The translations under genes were made by a program, and so were the position numbers. From positions 1 to 64,000 of the forward strand of contig CAYVOV010000023.1 in assembly GCA_964453525.1 (NCBI GenBank): a DNA stretch of 64,000 bases, given 5' to 3'. Numbering within the stretch: the stretch's first letter is position 1; each line of letters starts with the position of its first letter. This document shows, piece by piece, positions 20,807 to 29,227 of the stretch. Origin of the DNA: CAYVOV01 sp964453525 (GTDB taxonomy: Bacteria; Chloroflexota; Dehalococcoidia; Dehalococcoidales; UBA2162). The notes below the pieces were generated by a model. That model saw only the letters and a program-made list of their open reading frames with translations. It did not search any database and was not told the origin of the DNA.

Positions 20807-22009
20807 CTAATCTAACTCGGCTCTTGTCCCATTCCAGGCGTGCAGATAGAGCCCTTTAACCTCGTCTGCCATTAGCACGAAAAGGCCGGGAACCACGGCC
20901 CTGCTGCGTAATTGCTCGGTGCATCTTTCGATTATCAGGTCGAGCATTGCCAGGTACTTACTCTCCTCGATACCTGTGTCTTTAATAGCCAGGGGCATGT
21001 TTATTTTACGTTTCAGGTTATCCAGACTATCAAGGAGACCGGTAACCCTTGCCTTATCGTCTCCTTTTTCGATACCAAGTGATGTCGCCAGACTGACAAG
21101 GCGTTCTCTATGAGAGCGATAGAGGAAGGCAAAGGAGGGACAGAGCATAAAAGCGCAGGTAAGACCATGAGGTAGTCCCAGAGTAGAACCGAGCTCGTGG
21201 GCCGTTACGTGGACCAGCCATAGCGTGCCGTTGCTGAAAGCCATTCCTGCCTGAAGGGCAGCCAGGTGCATTTTCTCGCGCGCCTGCATGTTCCTGCCAT
21301 CAGCCACTGCTTCAGGCAGCCAGTCCAGTATCTGCCGGCTCGCCCCGATTGCCAGGGAATCGACTATATCTGATGGCTCGGTGAGTACGTAGCACTCCGT
21401 AGCGTGAATCAGGGCATCAAAGCCGGTATTCGCCGTCACTGATGGCGGCATAGAAGCCGCCAGTTCGGCGTCGGAAATAGCAAAGTCAGGCACAAGTTGC
21501 AGAGAGTACCAGGATACCTTGACGTGAGGCTCGACAGTGTTATCGGTTACAACGGAGACGCGGGTTACTTCGGAGCCGGTACCGCTGGTGGTGGGAATAG
21601 CAGCATACTTTGCTTTATTGTGCAGCTCACGACTTACAATCTCCGGCTTAACCTCAGAAGCGGACAACTCGGCAAGGTCCGGGTGTTCATATAGCGCCCA
21701 GCCAGCCTTACCGGCATCCATTGAAGAGCCTCCGCCGAGACCGATAAAAAGGTCCGGTTTGAATTCCTGTGCCAGAGCGAAAATACTCCAGACGGTTGTA
21801 TTAGATGGGTCAGGCTCCACCTTATCAAAGACTTCAACTGCTGAATTCCTTGAGGACAGAATCTTCTTCACCTGCTCAACAAGACCAAGAGAGGCGACTC
21901 CGGGGTCGGTAACAATAAGTACCCGCTCTCCCGATACATCTTTCAAAGCCTTGATAGAACCGGGGCCATAATAAATATTCGGCGGCACGACAAACGGACG
22001 GTACGACAT
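20807..22009 (-). CDS. Iron-containing alcohol dehydrogenase
   Basis: The 400-residue NAD(P)-dependent dehydrogenase has the group III ADH pattern. The Rossmann-like half carries G-L-G-G-G-S-S-M-D-A-G-K and P-T-T-S-G-T-G-S-E-V. The metal ligands follow in G-F-D-A-L-I-H-A-T-E and L-V-H-V-T-A-H-E-L-G, then G-L-P-H-G. Fe2+ is the usual metal. ATG 22009 follows AGGAGGTG. It stands alone, divergent from the nitroreductase. The substrate could be a short-chain alcohol, butanol-like compound or aldehyde. Confidence 0.92.
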   Translation of the reverse strand: MSYRPFVVPPNIYYGPGSIKALKDVSGERVLIVTDPGVASLGLVEQVKKILSSRNSAVEVFDKVEPDPSNTTVWSIFALAQEFKPDLFIGLGGGSSMDAGKAGWALYEHPDLAELSASEVKPEIVSRELHNKAKYAAIPTTSGTGSEVTRVSVVTDNTVEPHVKVSWYSLQLVPDFAISDAELAASMPPSVTANTGFDALIHATECYVLTEPSDIVDSLAIGASRQILDWLPEAVADGRNMQAREKMHLAALQAGMAFSNGTLWLVHVTAHELGSTLGLPHGLTCAFMLCPSFAFLYRSHRERLVSLATSLGIEKGDDKARVTGLLDSLDNLKRKINMPLAIKDTGIEESKYLAMLDLIIERCTEQLRSRAVVPGLFVLMADEVKGLYLHAWNGTRAELD

Positions 22010-22175
22010 TTCACCTCCTGAAAATATGAAGCAGTTTCTTTGTGGCTATATAAACACTATGCCTGCCAACTGTCAAGAGCTATCACAATATCGCCGTCAT
22101 TGAGAAATAACCGCACTATAATTTGGGTTGCTTTCGATATGTCTGCCGTGTTAAAACAGTTTAAGTATTAATAAT

Positions 22176-22191
22176 ATCTGTAGACAGATAA
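22176..22191. promoter_or_regulatory. Perfect palindrome upstream of the nitroreductase
   Basis: TATCTGT-AG-ACAGATA lies 25-40 bases before the nitroreductase ATG, between the gene's probable promoter and ribosome site. It is a candidate repressor operator; the protein is not known. Confidence 0.45.
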
Positions 22192-22215
22192 TAGAGGATT
22201 CATACAGGAGGATAT

Positions 22216-22866
22216 ATGGAATTCAACGAGCTTGAAAAACTAATAAAAAGCCGGCGTTCCATTCGCAACTGGCAGGACAAAGACGTTCCCAGAGAACTGT
22301 TAATGCAGGCACTTGAACTTGCTACCTGGGCACCCAACGGCGGCAACCAGCAGAACTGGCGCTTCTATGTAATCACAAATAAAGATATCATCAGGGCGAT
22401 TGCCGGAGCAGTGCAGGCAAGTGCCGAAAAAATAGCTGGCTGGCCGGAAGCGCAGGAACTGCTTGATACAGCACGAATGGTAGAAAGGTCCGGTTTCTTT
22501 AAAGATGTACCGGCGGCAATTGCCGTGGCTGCTTCAAAATACCAGTCGCCTATTGACCAGGTGCTGGCGGCTCGGGAGCAAACAGACAATCAGGCGGCAA
22601 CTATCCGGCAGTGGCGTAACACTGCGGACAGCAGGATTCAGTCCGTATCATCAGCTATCGCCTATCTGCTTCTGATACTGCACCAGATGGGCCTGGGAGC
22701 AGTCTGGATGACAGGTCCGATGCAGGCGAAAGAAGAAATAGAGAGAATTCTGAAAGTGCCTTTGGAGCTTGACGTTGTCGCCTTCATCCCGGTGGGATAT
22801 CCGGAAGGGTCTCCTCCCTCCGGAGAACGCAAACCCATAGCGGAAGTAACCGAAATCATTGACTAG
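22216..22866 (+). CDS. Nitroreductase-family FMN oxidoreductase
   Basis: The 216-residue protein begins with the FMN-binding signature K-S-R-R-S-I-R-N-W followed by L-A-T-W-A-P-N-G-G-N-Q-Q-N-W-R-F, both typical of the family. The C-terminal part holds G-L-G-A-V-W-M-T-G-P and the I-P-V-G-Y-P motif that ends most members. It uses NAD(P)H to reduce nitro groups, flavins or quinones. ATG 22216 follows CAGGAGGATAT, a strong site. A palindrome precedes it and a good terminator follows, so it is a single-gene unit. Confidence 0.92.
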   Translation: MEFNELEKLIKSRRSIRNWQDKDVPRELLMQALELATWAPNGGNQQNWRFYVITNKDIIRAIAGAVQASAEKIAGWPEAQELLDTARMVERSGFFKDVPAAIAVAASKYQSPIDQVLAAREQTDNQAATIRQWRNTADSRIQSVSSAIAYLLLILHQMGLGAVWMTGPMQAKEEIERILKVPLELDVVAFIPVGYPEGSPPSGERKPIAEVTEIID

Positions 22867-22903
22867 GACTGCAAACAACCTATAATTAATGCACCTGAGT
22901 GTG

Positions 22904-22932
22904 GGCTCCCCTAATGGGGAGCCTACTTTTTT
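22904..22932 (+). terminator. Terminator of the nitroreductase gene
   Basis: GGCTCCCC-TAAT-GGGGAGCC is a perfect 8-bp stem, extendable by GT/AC pairs, followed by TACTTTTTTG. Confidence 0.85.
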
Positions 22933-23028
22933 GATTAAGATGAGTACCTACCCCCGGTTGAAAAATGACTGCTAACCAAACCGGACTTCCTGCGTTATAT
23001 AAAGTAGAAAGCGGAGAAGAGAGACAAA

Positions 23029-23163
23029 ATGAGACTCTGGGTATTGATAGTAACAGCGGCTATTGCTTCCGTGTTCGTGCTGTGGGTATGCACGACGATG
23101 GATGCCACAATACCGGCAGAAGAACTGGCGGCAGAAATCTGCTATGAAGATTACGCAATTTGA
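23029..23163 (+). CDS. Small membrane peptide (44 aa)
   Basis: ATG 23029 follows GCGGAGAAGAG. The peptide starts M-R-L-W-V-L-I-V-T-A-A-I-A-S-V-F-V-L-W-V-C and ends acidic with A-E-E-L-A-A-E-I-C-Y-E-D-Y-A-I: a basic start, one hydrophobic helix of about 19 residues and an acidic tail. It looks like a single-span or secreted peptide with a possible lipobox-like end (V-L-W-V-C). It lies upstream of the transporter operon, but 430 bases of gene-free DNA separate them. Function unknown. Confidence 0.45.
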   Translation: MRLWVLIVTAAIASVFVLWVCTTMDATIPAEELAAEICYEDYAI

Positions 23164-23589
23164 ACGCAGTTCAAGAATAGATTCAATAAAATTGACGTTG
23201 GCGGTTCGCTCTCCGGGCTAATGGGTAATATGGCAGCTTTACTTCGCTCTCTGGCTTAGAGTGGCGTTTTCAATCACCCTATATCCTGTTTCCCACTGGT
23301 TAATTGATGAAATACTAACGTTCTCTATTCTGCATTTACAGGCCTGTATACCAGACACTTCAAAATCTATTTTTAATTTATCTATTGCATTTTTATGTTA
23401 TTCGTGCTATTGTCTACGAGAAAAAAAGCGTCCGAATATCTTTTTTAGTGCTATGAAGGTTGTCACCTTCGTCTTGTCATCATCTTTAGAATATTTACGG
23501 AAAAGAACCTGTTAGTCCGTGTTATGGGGGTGCGAGATGGGATATGACCGGTAGGTTAAGCATAGTACTTAACAGATAGGAGGACATAT
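23164..23589. other. Gene-free leader region before the transporter operon
   Basis: No convincing gene is seen in these 426 bases. It is AT-rich in the middle (23380-23480) and contains the probable promoter region of the transporter operon, but no clear -35/-10 pair and no known riboswitch pattern could be recognised by eye. The last 20 bases hold the ribosome site of the binding-protein gene (AGATAGGAGGAC). Confidence 0.4.
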
Positions 23590-24843
23590 ATGAGAAGGAA
23601 ATTCTCAACCACTTTAGTCTGTTGCTCTCTTGCCCTGATAATCGCAGTCCTGCCTTTCCTGGGCGCCTGCGGCGGGGCCGCACCGGAAAAAGATAAAATC
23701 GTCATCGGCGCGGCAAGACCCCTCTCCGGTCCGTTAGCTCAAATCGGTGACTTTGCATTTGGGCCAGTCATGACACTGTGGGCTGAGGAAGTTAATGCCA
23801 GAGGTGGGTTGAATGTTGCCGGTAAAAAAATGCCGGTTGAGTTAAAGGTATATGATGATACCAGTGATTTGGGCACTTCTACGAGACTGATTGAAAGATT
23901 GATATTAGAAGATAAGGTTGACTTCCTGTTTCCCAACTGTTCCACCGCTTTCCTCTATGCTTCAGCACCTCTTGCCAACAAGTATAAGTATGTCTACCTG
24001 GGAGCTGAGGGGGGTTGTACGACCCTCACCGCCATGCTTCCCGACCTGCCCTACGTGTTTGCGATCTTGAATTATTCCGACCACTACCAGGTACCTGTTC
24101 TTGCTGAGGTTCTTAGGGATGAGGGTGTGAAGACAGCAGCGATAATCTACATCAATGACCTCCACGGCGTAGAGTATTACCATACGGCTCTCAGCGAATT
24201 TTTGAAGTATGGCATTCAAATAGTTATGGCTGAAGCCGTTCCGCCTTTCGCTGAGGACATAGAGCTGGTACTGAAGGCGGCCAGGGATTCCGGGGCTGAT
24301 GTCCTTTGCTCTTTTACTTATCCTCCAACAAGCCTATCGACTGTTGGTCAGTCAATAGCGCTTGGCTATAACCCAAAGGCTATGGTAATCGGCCCTGGGG
24401 CCTGTTTCCAATTCTTTTATGATGCGTTCGGTCCAGCGACGGAGGGAATAATTGGTTTTGGTGCCTGGAACGCCAAATCTTCTCCCGCAGCTAAAGAATT
24501 CGCTGATAAATTCATCGCCCGCTTTGGTATAGGACAAAGTGATTGGTGGGGAGCTCTACACTATTATGCTGGGTTGCAATGTTTTGAGAAGGCTATTGAG
24601 AAGGCGGGCACTCTCGACCAGAAGAAGATAAGAGATATATTGGCTACAGAGCATTTTGAGACTGTTCTGGGGGATACCTGGTTTGATGTTGCCGCGGGAG
24701 GTGAAGGCGGTGGAGTCTTGGCAACTGAATGTTATGCCGGGCAGATTGGCCAGTGGCAAAGCGGCGTGTTTGAGGTCATCGACCCCGGTGAGAAGCGTAC
24801 CGCTCCGCCTATCTACCCCAAACCGGCGTGGCCGGCACCATAA
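23590..24843 (+). CDS. ABC transporter substrate-binding lipoprotein (Leu/Ile/Val-type)
   Basis: The 417-residue protein has a lipoprotein signal with lipobox L-G-A-C and acylated Cys27, then the type I periplasmic-binding fold (K-I-V-I-G-A-A-R-P-L-S-G-P-L-A at the mature start). A W-A-E-E-V-N-A-R-G-G motif is shared with LivJ-like proteins. It captures substrate outside the membrane and delivers it to the LivHM permease. Trp- and Tyr-rich segments are more than expected of a plain amino-acid binder, so a larger or methylated ligand is possible (inference). It is first gene of the transporter operon; a perfect hairpin separates it from the permeases. Confidence 0.9.
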   Translation: MRRKFSTTLVCCSLALIIAVLPFLGACGGAAPEKDKIVIGAARPLSGPLAQIGDFAFGPVMTLWAEEVNARGGLNVAGKKMPVELKVYDDTSDLGTSTRLIERLILEDKVDFLFPNCSTAFLYASAPLANKYKYVYLGAEGGCTTLTAMLPDLPYVFAILNYSDHYQVPVLAEVLRDEGVKTAAIIYINDLHGVEYYHTALSEFLKYGIQIVMAEAVPPFAEDIELVLKAARDSGADVLCSFTYPPTSLSTVGQSIALGYNPKAMVIGPGACFQFFYDAFGPATEGIIGFGAWNAKSSPAAKEFADKFIARFGIGQSDWWGALHYYAGLQCFEKAIEKAGTLDQKKIRDILATEHFETVLGDTWFDVAAGGEGGGVLATECYAGQIGQWQSGVFEVIDPGEKRTAPPIYPKPAWPAP

Positions 24844-24894
24844 AAAACGCAGAATCTAGTGACAATATTGTTACTGTTATAGCAGGCAGGCTGT

Positions 24895-24922
24895 CTGGCG
24901 GGTGTCTTAAGACACCCGCCAG
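24895..24922 (+). terminator. Perfect 28-bp hairpin between binding protein and permease genes
   Basis: CTGGCGGGTGTCTT is followed immediately by its exact complement (AAGACACCCGCCAG), then GGGAGTTTGTTTTCTT. The T-rich tail is weak, so it is probably a partial terminator or mRNA-end stabiliser that raises binding-protein level over the membrane genes, as is common in such operons. Confidence 0.65.
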
Positions 24923-25004
24923 GGGAGTTTGTTTTCTTCCGAGATTCGTTATGTGTTTTCTGACAGCCCCCACACATGGCTGCCTGAATTAGAAAGCTAT
25001 TTCA

Positions 25005-26054
25005 ATGAATTTGGTAACGGTTCTGGATATAGTAATCGGCGGTCTGTTGCTGGGTGGTATTTATGCCCTGATTGCCATGGGTCTGAGTCTTCAGTACGGA
25101 GTTGCCCGGGTTCTTAACATATCCCACGGCGAATTTATTATGCTCGGGGCTTTCGCCACCTGGGTATTGTATACCACGCTCGGTATTAACCCGCTGATAT
25201 CTCTGGTCATTGTTGGACCAATTATCTTCGTAATAGGTTTTTTACTGCACAAGACCTTTTTCAGACACCTCTTGACCTCTTTACCGGTATTAGGTGAAGT
25301 TATTATACTCGGAGTAATAATTTCATGGGCAATTTATGAGCTACTTAAAGTAACGAATACCGGGAATCCTCTGATTGCTATATTTATAGGTATCCCCATT
25401 GCCGTTGCCCTGGATTTTATCCTCCACAAAACCCTGTTCAAACGCATTGGAGCATCGCCGCCATCTCAGGCTGCCTATGAGGGCAGTTCGTTATTAGCCA
25501 CTTTTGGAATCCTCTATATCATTCAGAATGTAGCAATTATAGTCTGGGGCTCTTCCTCAAGAGGATACGCCTTTTTAGCATCACCGGTGAATCTCGGGGG
25601 AGCGATATTTGCCACCAACCGCCTGGTGACTCTTGGCTTTGCTGTCGTTATAGGTGTAGCCTTCTATGTCTTTTTAGCCCATACCCGAATGGGAAAAGCG
25701 ATTCGGGCGGCGGCTCAGGACCCGTCGGCGGCAGAACTTATGGGAGTAAATATTAACCAGGTGCTGGCTTTATGCTTTGGCTTTGGCGCCCTAATGGCCG
25801 GTCTTGCCGGCGCACTTTACAGTATGTGCTTCTCCATTCAAGCAACGATGGGGCTGGGATTCACAATAATTGCTATCATCGTGGTTGTCCTGGGAGGGCT
25901 GGGCAGTATCCCCGGCAGTTTTCTCGGGGGTTTTATACTGGGTATCATCGGTCAAATAGTAACCTATTTTGAACCTAGTTTATCACTGGCTGCCTATTAT
26001 TTAATATTCATTGTCCTGCTATTGGTGAGACCAAAGGGTATTTTTGGAAAGTAA
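25005..26054 (+). CDS. livH: Branched-chain amino acid-type ABC permease LivH, with internal duplication
   Basis: The 349-residue membrane permease has the LivH features L-N-I-S-H-G-E-F near residue 40, the A-I-R-A-A-A-Q-D-P-S-A-A-E-L-M-G-V-N coupling loop and G-G-L-G-S-I-P-G-S near the end. It is about 60 residues longer than usual. Residues 43-92 (E-F-I-M-L-G-A-F-A-T-W, N-P-L-I-S-L, L-L-H-K-T-F-F-R) and 98-151 (E-V-I-I-L-G-V-I-I-S-W, N-P-L-I-A-I, I-L-H-K-T-L-F-K-R) are two diverged copies of one segment, so a helix pair has been duplicated. It forms the translocation pore with LivM. A weak ribosome site precedes ATG 25005. Confidence 0.9.
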   Translation: MNLVTVLDIVIGGLLLGGIYALIAMGLSLQYGVARVLNISHGEFIMLGAFATWVLYTTLGINPLISLVIVGPIIFVIGFLLHKTFFRHLLTSLPVLGEVIILGVIISWAIYELLKVTNTGNPLIAIFIGIPIAVALDFILHKTLFKRIGASPPSQAAYEGSSLLATFGILYIIQNVAIIVWGSSSRGYAFLASPVNLGGAIFATNRLVTLGFAVVIGVAFYVFLAHTRMGKAIRAAAQDPSAAELMGVNINQVLALCFGFGALMAGLAGALYSMCFSIQATMGLGFTIIAIIVVVLGGLGSIPGSFLGGFILGIIGQIVTYFEPSLSLAAYYLIFIVLLLVRPKGIFGK

Positions 26055-26058
26055 AGAG

Positions 26059-27009
26059 ATGGATATTACAGGTATTACATCTAGAAAAATATTTTTACCG
26101 GTGTTATCCGGCATAATCCTGGTTCTGCTGGCTACTCTACCTCTCTATGCTCCGGGCTATACTCCCATACTGCTGACCAGCATCTATATGTATATCATCC
26201 TTTCGGTGAGCTGGGATATGTTTTCCGGTCCTACCGGTTATATGTCTCTTGCGACAGCCGCCTTCTTCGGAGTAGGTATATATCTAGCAGCTTTTCTGGG
26301 AGATTTAGTACCCCTGCCGGTCTTTATGGTTGCCGGTGGTCTGGCCAGTTCGGTTGTCGCCCTCCTTGTCGGTGCTTTAACCCTCAGGTTGAGAGGTATA
26401 TATTTTGCCATCTTCACCTTCGGACTCGTTATGCTCATTGCACAACTTCTTATGTTCTGGGAGCTCCACGTAATAGGTATACGCGGTCGCTTTGTTGTCG
26501 TCATAGATTACAACACTATTTATTACGCCATGTTCGCTGTTCTTGTGGTGCTGATGATTACCGTCTATCTTGTCAGGCGCTCAAGGTGGGGATTAGCCCT
26601 GCAGAGTATCGGTGAGAATGAAGAAGCGGCGGCTCACATCGGTATAAACATAACAATGGTAAAGGTTATCAGCTTTGCGCTGAGTGCATTCTTCATTGGG
26701 GCCGCCGGAGCAACTATAGCCACAAGATGGACATATATCGACCCGGGCATAGCATTTAATCCGCTGTTTTCTTTTCTGCCGGTCCTGATGGCTATCTTTG
26801 GAGGTGTGGGAAGGATTTCCGGTCCGGTAATAGGGGCGATTATTTTCGCCTACCTGCAGGAAATTCTTATTACAAGGTTTTCAGAACTATATATGCTCAT
26901 TTTCGGTATAATATTGATAATTGCTATCTTATATCTGCCCGGTGGGCTGGTGGGCTTGATACAAAAACTTTGGACAGAGGTATCGGGAGAGAAAAATGCC
27001 AATACTTGA
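26059..27009 (+). CDS. livM: Branched-chain amino acid-type ABC permease LivM
   Basis: The 316-residue membrane protein has about nine helices. It carries the LivM motifs S-W-D-M-F-S-G-P-T-G-Y-M-S-L near residue 55, the Q-S-I-G-E-N-E-E-A-A-A-H-I-G-I-N coupling loop and F-G-G-V-G-R-I-S-G-P-V-I-G-A. ATG 26059 is preferred, with GGAAAG upstream; an overlapping TTG start at 26044 lies within the livH end. It overlaps the following ATPase gene by 14 bases, so permease and ATPase are coupled. It partners LivH. Confidence 0.9.
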   Translation: MDITGITSRKIFLPVLSGIILVLLATLPLYAPGYTPILLTSIYMYIILSVSWDMFSGPTGYMSLATAAFFGVGIYLAAFLGDLVPLPVFMVAGGLASSVVALLVGALTLRLRGIYFAIFTFGLVMLIAQLLMFWELHVIGIRGRFVVVIDYNTIYYAMFAVLVVLMITVYLVRRSRWGLALQSIGENEEAAAHIGINITMVKVISFALSAFFIGAAGATIATRWTYIDPGIAFNPLFSFLPVLMAIFGGVGRISGPVIGAIIFAYLQEILITRFSELYMLIFGIILIIAILYLPGGLVGLIQKLWTEVSGEKNANT

Positions 27010-27733
27010 AGGTGAGGGAGTCACCAAATATTTCGGGGGACTGGCTGCGGTACTTGATGTGGACTTTCATGTCGACCAGGGTGAAGTCGTTGGTCTGATA
27101 GGCCCCAATGGAGCCGGAAAGACAACGCTGTTTAATTTGATATCGGCGTCTCTTGTTCCCAAACCGGGCATTATCAGATTCAAAGGCGAAAATATTACCG
27201 GTAAGAAGCCGTATCAAATTTGCCGGATGGGTATTGCCAGGACCTTTCAAACGGTGAAAGTATTTGCCAATATGTCAGCTTTCCAGAATGTTCTAGCAGG
27301 CTCATTTTTTGGAACAGCCGCCAGAGTATCACCATCGGAAGCTGCCAGAGGAGTTACGGAAGCGCTTGAATTCGTCGGATTATCCGAAATTGCGGCCACT
27401 CCGGCTAAAGACCTTACTCTGGCAAACCAGAAGCGACTTGAAGTCGCCAGGGCGCTGGCAACCAGGCCGGAACTATTGCTGCTGGACGAGTTGATGGCAG
27501 GGCTAAACGCCGTTGAAACATCCGAGGCGATGGAACTTGTCCAGAAGATTAGAGACCGGGATATTACCGTTATTATGGTTGAACATGTCATGAAAGCAAT
27601 TATGGGGGTATGCAGCCGGATTATGGTACTCCACCACGGTGAGAAAATAGCTGAAGGAACGCCGCAGGAAATTGCCAGCAGCGAAAGGGTTATTGAAGTA
27701 TATTTAGGAGAGCAGGTTGATGCTGAATATTGA
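26996..27733 (+). CDS. livG: ABC transporter ATP-binding protein LivG
   Basis: The 245-residue ATPase has the Walker A G-P-N-G-A-G-K-T-T, then I-A-R-T-F-Q near residue 80 as in LivG. The signature is degenerate (D-L-T-L-A-N-Q-K-R-L-E-V-A-R-A-L in place of L-S-G-G-Q), which is normal for this branch, with Walker B L-L-L-L-D-E and H-loop V-E-H. ATG 26996 follows GAGAGA; it overlaps livM and livF, whose ATG lies 13 bases before the livG stop. It powers transport of the substrate captured by the lipoprotein. Confidence 0.93.
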   Translation: MPILEGEGVTKYFGGLAAVLDVDFHVDQGEVVGLIGPNGAGKTTLFNLISASLVPKPGIIRFKGENITGKKPYQICRMGIARTFQTVKVFANMSAFQNVLAGSFFGTAARVSPSEAARGVTEALEFVGLSEIAATPAKDLTLANQKRLEVARALATRPELLLLDELMAGLNAVETSEAMELVQKIRDRDITVIMVEHVMKAIMGVCSRIMVLHHGEKIAEGTPQEIASSERVIEVYLGEQVDAEY

Positions 27734-28424
27734 AAACTTATCCACTTTCTACGGCAGGATTCAGGCGCTATGGGATGTATCATTAACAGTGGAGGAAGGT
27801 GAAATATTTGCCCTTGTCGGTGCCAACGGGGCCGGTAAATCGACACTGCTTCGTACCATATCCGGTTTGATTCGTCCCGCCTCCGGTAGCATCACGTTCC
27901 TCGGACAGAGGATAGATAACTTATCACCGTACACAATTGTAGAACTGGGAATTTCTCACATACCCGAGGGCAGGAGACTTTTTACGGACATGTCAGTGCG
28001 TGAAAACCTTGAGATAGGGGCCTATCTCAGCCGGGCCTGGGGCAAGAGACGTCAAACACTTGAAAAAATATATGATACATTTCCCATATTGAAAGAGAGG
28101 GCGGGACAATTAGCCAAGACTTTGAGCGGCGGTGAGCAGCAGATGCTGGCAATGGGCCGGGGGCTTATGTCACAGCCGAGATTGTGCATTATTGATGAGC
28201 CGTCAAATGGTCTGGCACCGAGGCTGGTTTTAGAAGTATTTCAAATAATAAAAACGCTACGTGACCAGGGAATCACCATCCTGCTGGTCGAGCAAAACGT
28301 GCGCCATACCCTTGAGATAGCTGACCGTGCCTGCGTACTGGAAAACGGCCGGGTGGCTCTGGACGGTACCTGTGATATACTCCTTGAGAGTGACCATGTG
28401 AGGAAGTCCTACCTGGGATTATAA
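27720..28424 (+). CDS. livF: ABC transporter ATP-binding protein LivF
   Basis: The 234-residue ATPase has Walker A G-A-N-G-A-G-K-S-T, the LivF-type I-P-E-G-R-R-L-F near residue 90, the full signature L-S-G-G-E-Q-Q-M-L-A-M-G-R and Walker B L-C-I-I-D-E-P, then L-L-V-E-Q-N. It pairs with LivG. ATG 27720 overlaps the livG end; the preceding TTG would add one residue only. It is the last of the transporter genes; the corrinoid gene follows after 135 bases that contain a tiny open frame. Confidence 0.93.
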   Translation: MLNIENLSTFYGRIQALWDVSLTVEEGEIFALVGANGAGKSTLLRTISGLIRPASGSITFLGQRIDNLSPYTIVELGISHIPEGRRLFTDMSVRENLEIGAYLSRAWGKRRQTLEKIYDTFPILKERAGQLAKTLSGGEQQMLAMGRGLMSQPRLCIIDEPSNGLAPRLVLEVFQIIKTLRDQGITILLVEQNVRHTLEIADRACVLENGRVALDGTCDILLESDHVRKSYLGL

Positions 28425-28491
28425 CCTGATTGTTACATTACTTGTTTAAGAAAGTGCAGGATAATAAGCAGCAGATTTGAGGAGGTGTTGG

Positions 28492-28512
28492 ATGAGACTA
28501 TGGTACTGGTAA
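28492..28512 (+). CDS. Six-codon open frame with strong ribosome site (possible leader peptide)
   Basis: GAGGAGGTG (28479-28487) stands in front of ATG-AGA-CTA-TGG-TAC-TGG-TAA, encoding M-R-L-W-Y-W. Two of six residues are Trp. It lies 47 bases before the corrinoid protein gene. It could be a short leader whose translation influences the downstream gene, or a decayed start of a gene; the same ATGAGACTnTGG beginning is found at the 44-residue peptide gene (23029). Speculative. Confidence 0.25.
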   Translation: MRLWYW

Positions 28513-28559
28513 AGTCGTTAGACTAAACAGCCCGACTCGGATTAAGGAGGTATAGTAAT

Positions 28560-29189
28560 ATGGCTGAAGACCTGGTTAATGTACTGGCTGACTTAAAAGA
28601 AGAAGAGGCTCTCCAGATTGTTGAAAAAAGGTTGAGTGCCGGTGAAGACCCGCTTGGTATTTTGAATGATGCCAGGAAAGCACTGGAAATCGTGGGTAAT
28701 CGCTTTGCCGATAGTACGTATTTTATCCCGGACCTTGTTTACTCCGGCGAAATACTCAAGGCAATAACCGAACTGGTGAAACCCAAGATGGCCAAGGACG
28801 CAGAGATTAAACGGGTGGGCAAAGTGGTAATCGGCACTGTTGCCGGGGATATACATGATATCGGCAAGAACATCGTTGCCTTTATGCTTGATGTTAACGG
28901 TTTTGAGGTATACGACCTCGGTGTGGATGTTCCTGCACAGGATTTTGTGAACAAAATAAAGGAGAGCGATGCCCCTATCGTCGGTTTAAGCGGATTTTTG
29001 ACCCTGGCATATGAGTCTATGAAACAGACCATCGAGGCGATAAAAGGTGCCGGACTGAGGGACAAGGTAAAGGTTATGGTCGGCGGCGGCCAGGTTACCG
29101 AGGAGGTAAGGAAATTCACCGGCGCTGATGCCTATGGCAAAGATGCCATGACCGGAGTTAACCTGGCCAAAAAATGGATTGGTGCTTAA
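28560..29189 (+). CDS. Corrinoid (B12-binding) protein of a methyltransferase system
   Basis: The 209-residue protein has an N-terminal helical cap (about residues 1-85) and a B12-binding Rossmann domain with G-D-I-H-D-I-G-K-N, the D-x-H-x2-G motif whose His is the lower ligand of cobalt. Downstream S-G-F-L-T and G-G-G-Q-V match MtaC/MtbC-type proteins. It carries a methyl group between a substrate-specific methyltransferase and an acceptor methyltransferase. ATG 28560 follows GGAGGTATAGTA. It sits between the transporter and the URO-D-like methyltransferase, indicating one function: import and demethylation of a methylated substrate. Confidence 0.94.
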   Translation: MAEDLVNVLADLKEEEALQIVEKRLSAGEDPLGILNDARKALEIVGNRFADSTYFIPDLVYSGEILKAITELVKPKMAKDAEIKRVGKVVIGTVAGDIHDIGKNIVAFMLDVNGFEVYDLGVDVPAQDFVNKIKESDAPIVGLSGFLTLAYESMKQTIEAIKGAGLRDKVKVMVGGGQVTEEVRKFTGADAYGKDAMTGVNLAKKWIGA

Positions 29190-29227
29190 CAGGCGCCTTC
29201 AACTGAAAATTTTCAGGAGGTAATGAA

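Noticed and set aside
22965..23147. 60-codon open frame upstream of the transporter operon
   Set aside because: It overlaps the better-supported 44-residue frame at 23029, lacks a ribosome site and has chance-like composition.
23164..23589. Possible cobalamin riboswitch before the transporter-corrinoid operon
   Set aside because: A B12-box-like sequence and the expected stem set could not be found by eye in this leader.
27247..27846. 199-codon open frame on the minus strand
   Set aside because: Antisense to livG and livF, both with complete ATPase motifs.
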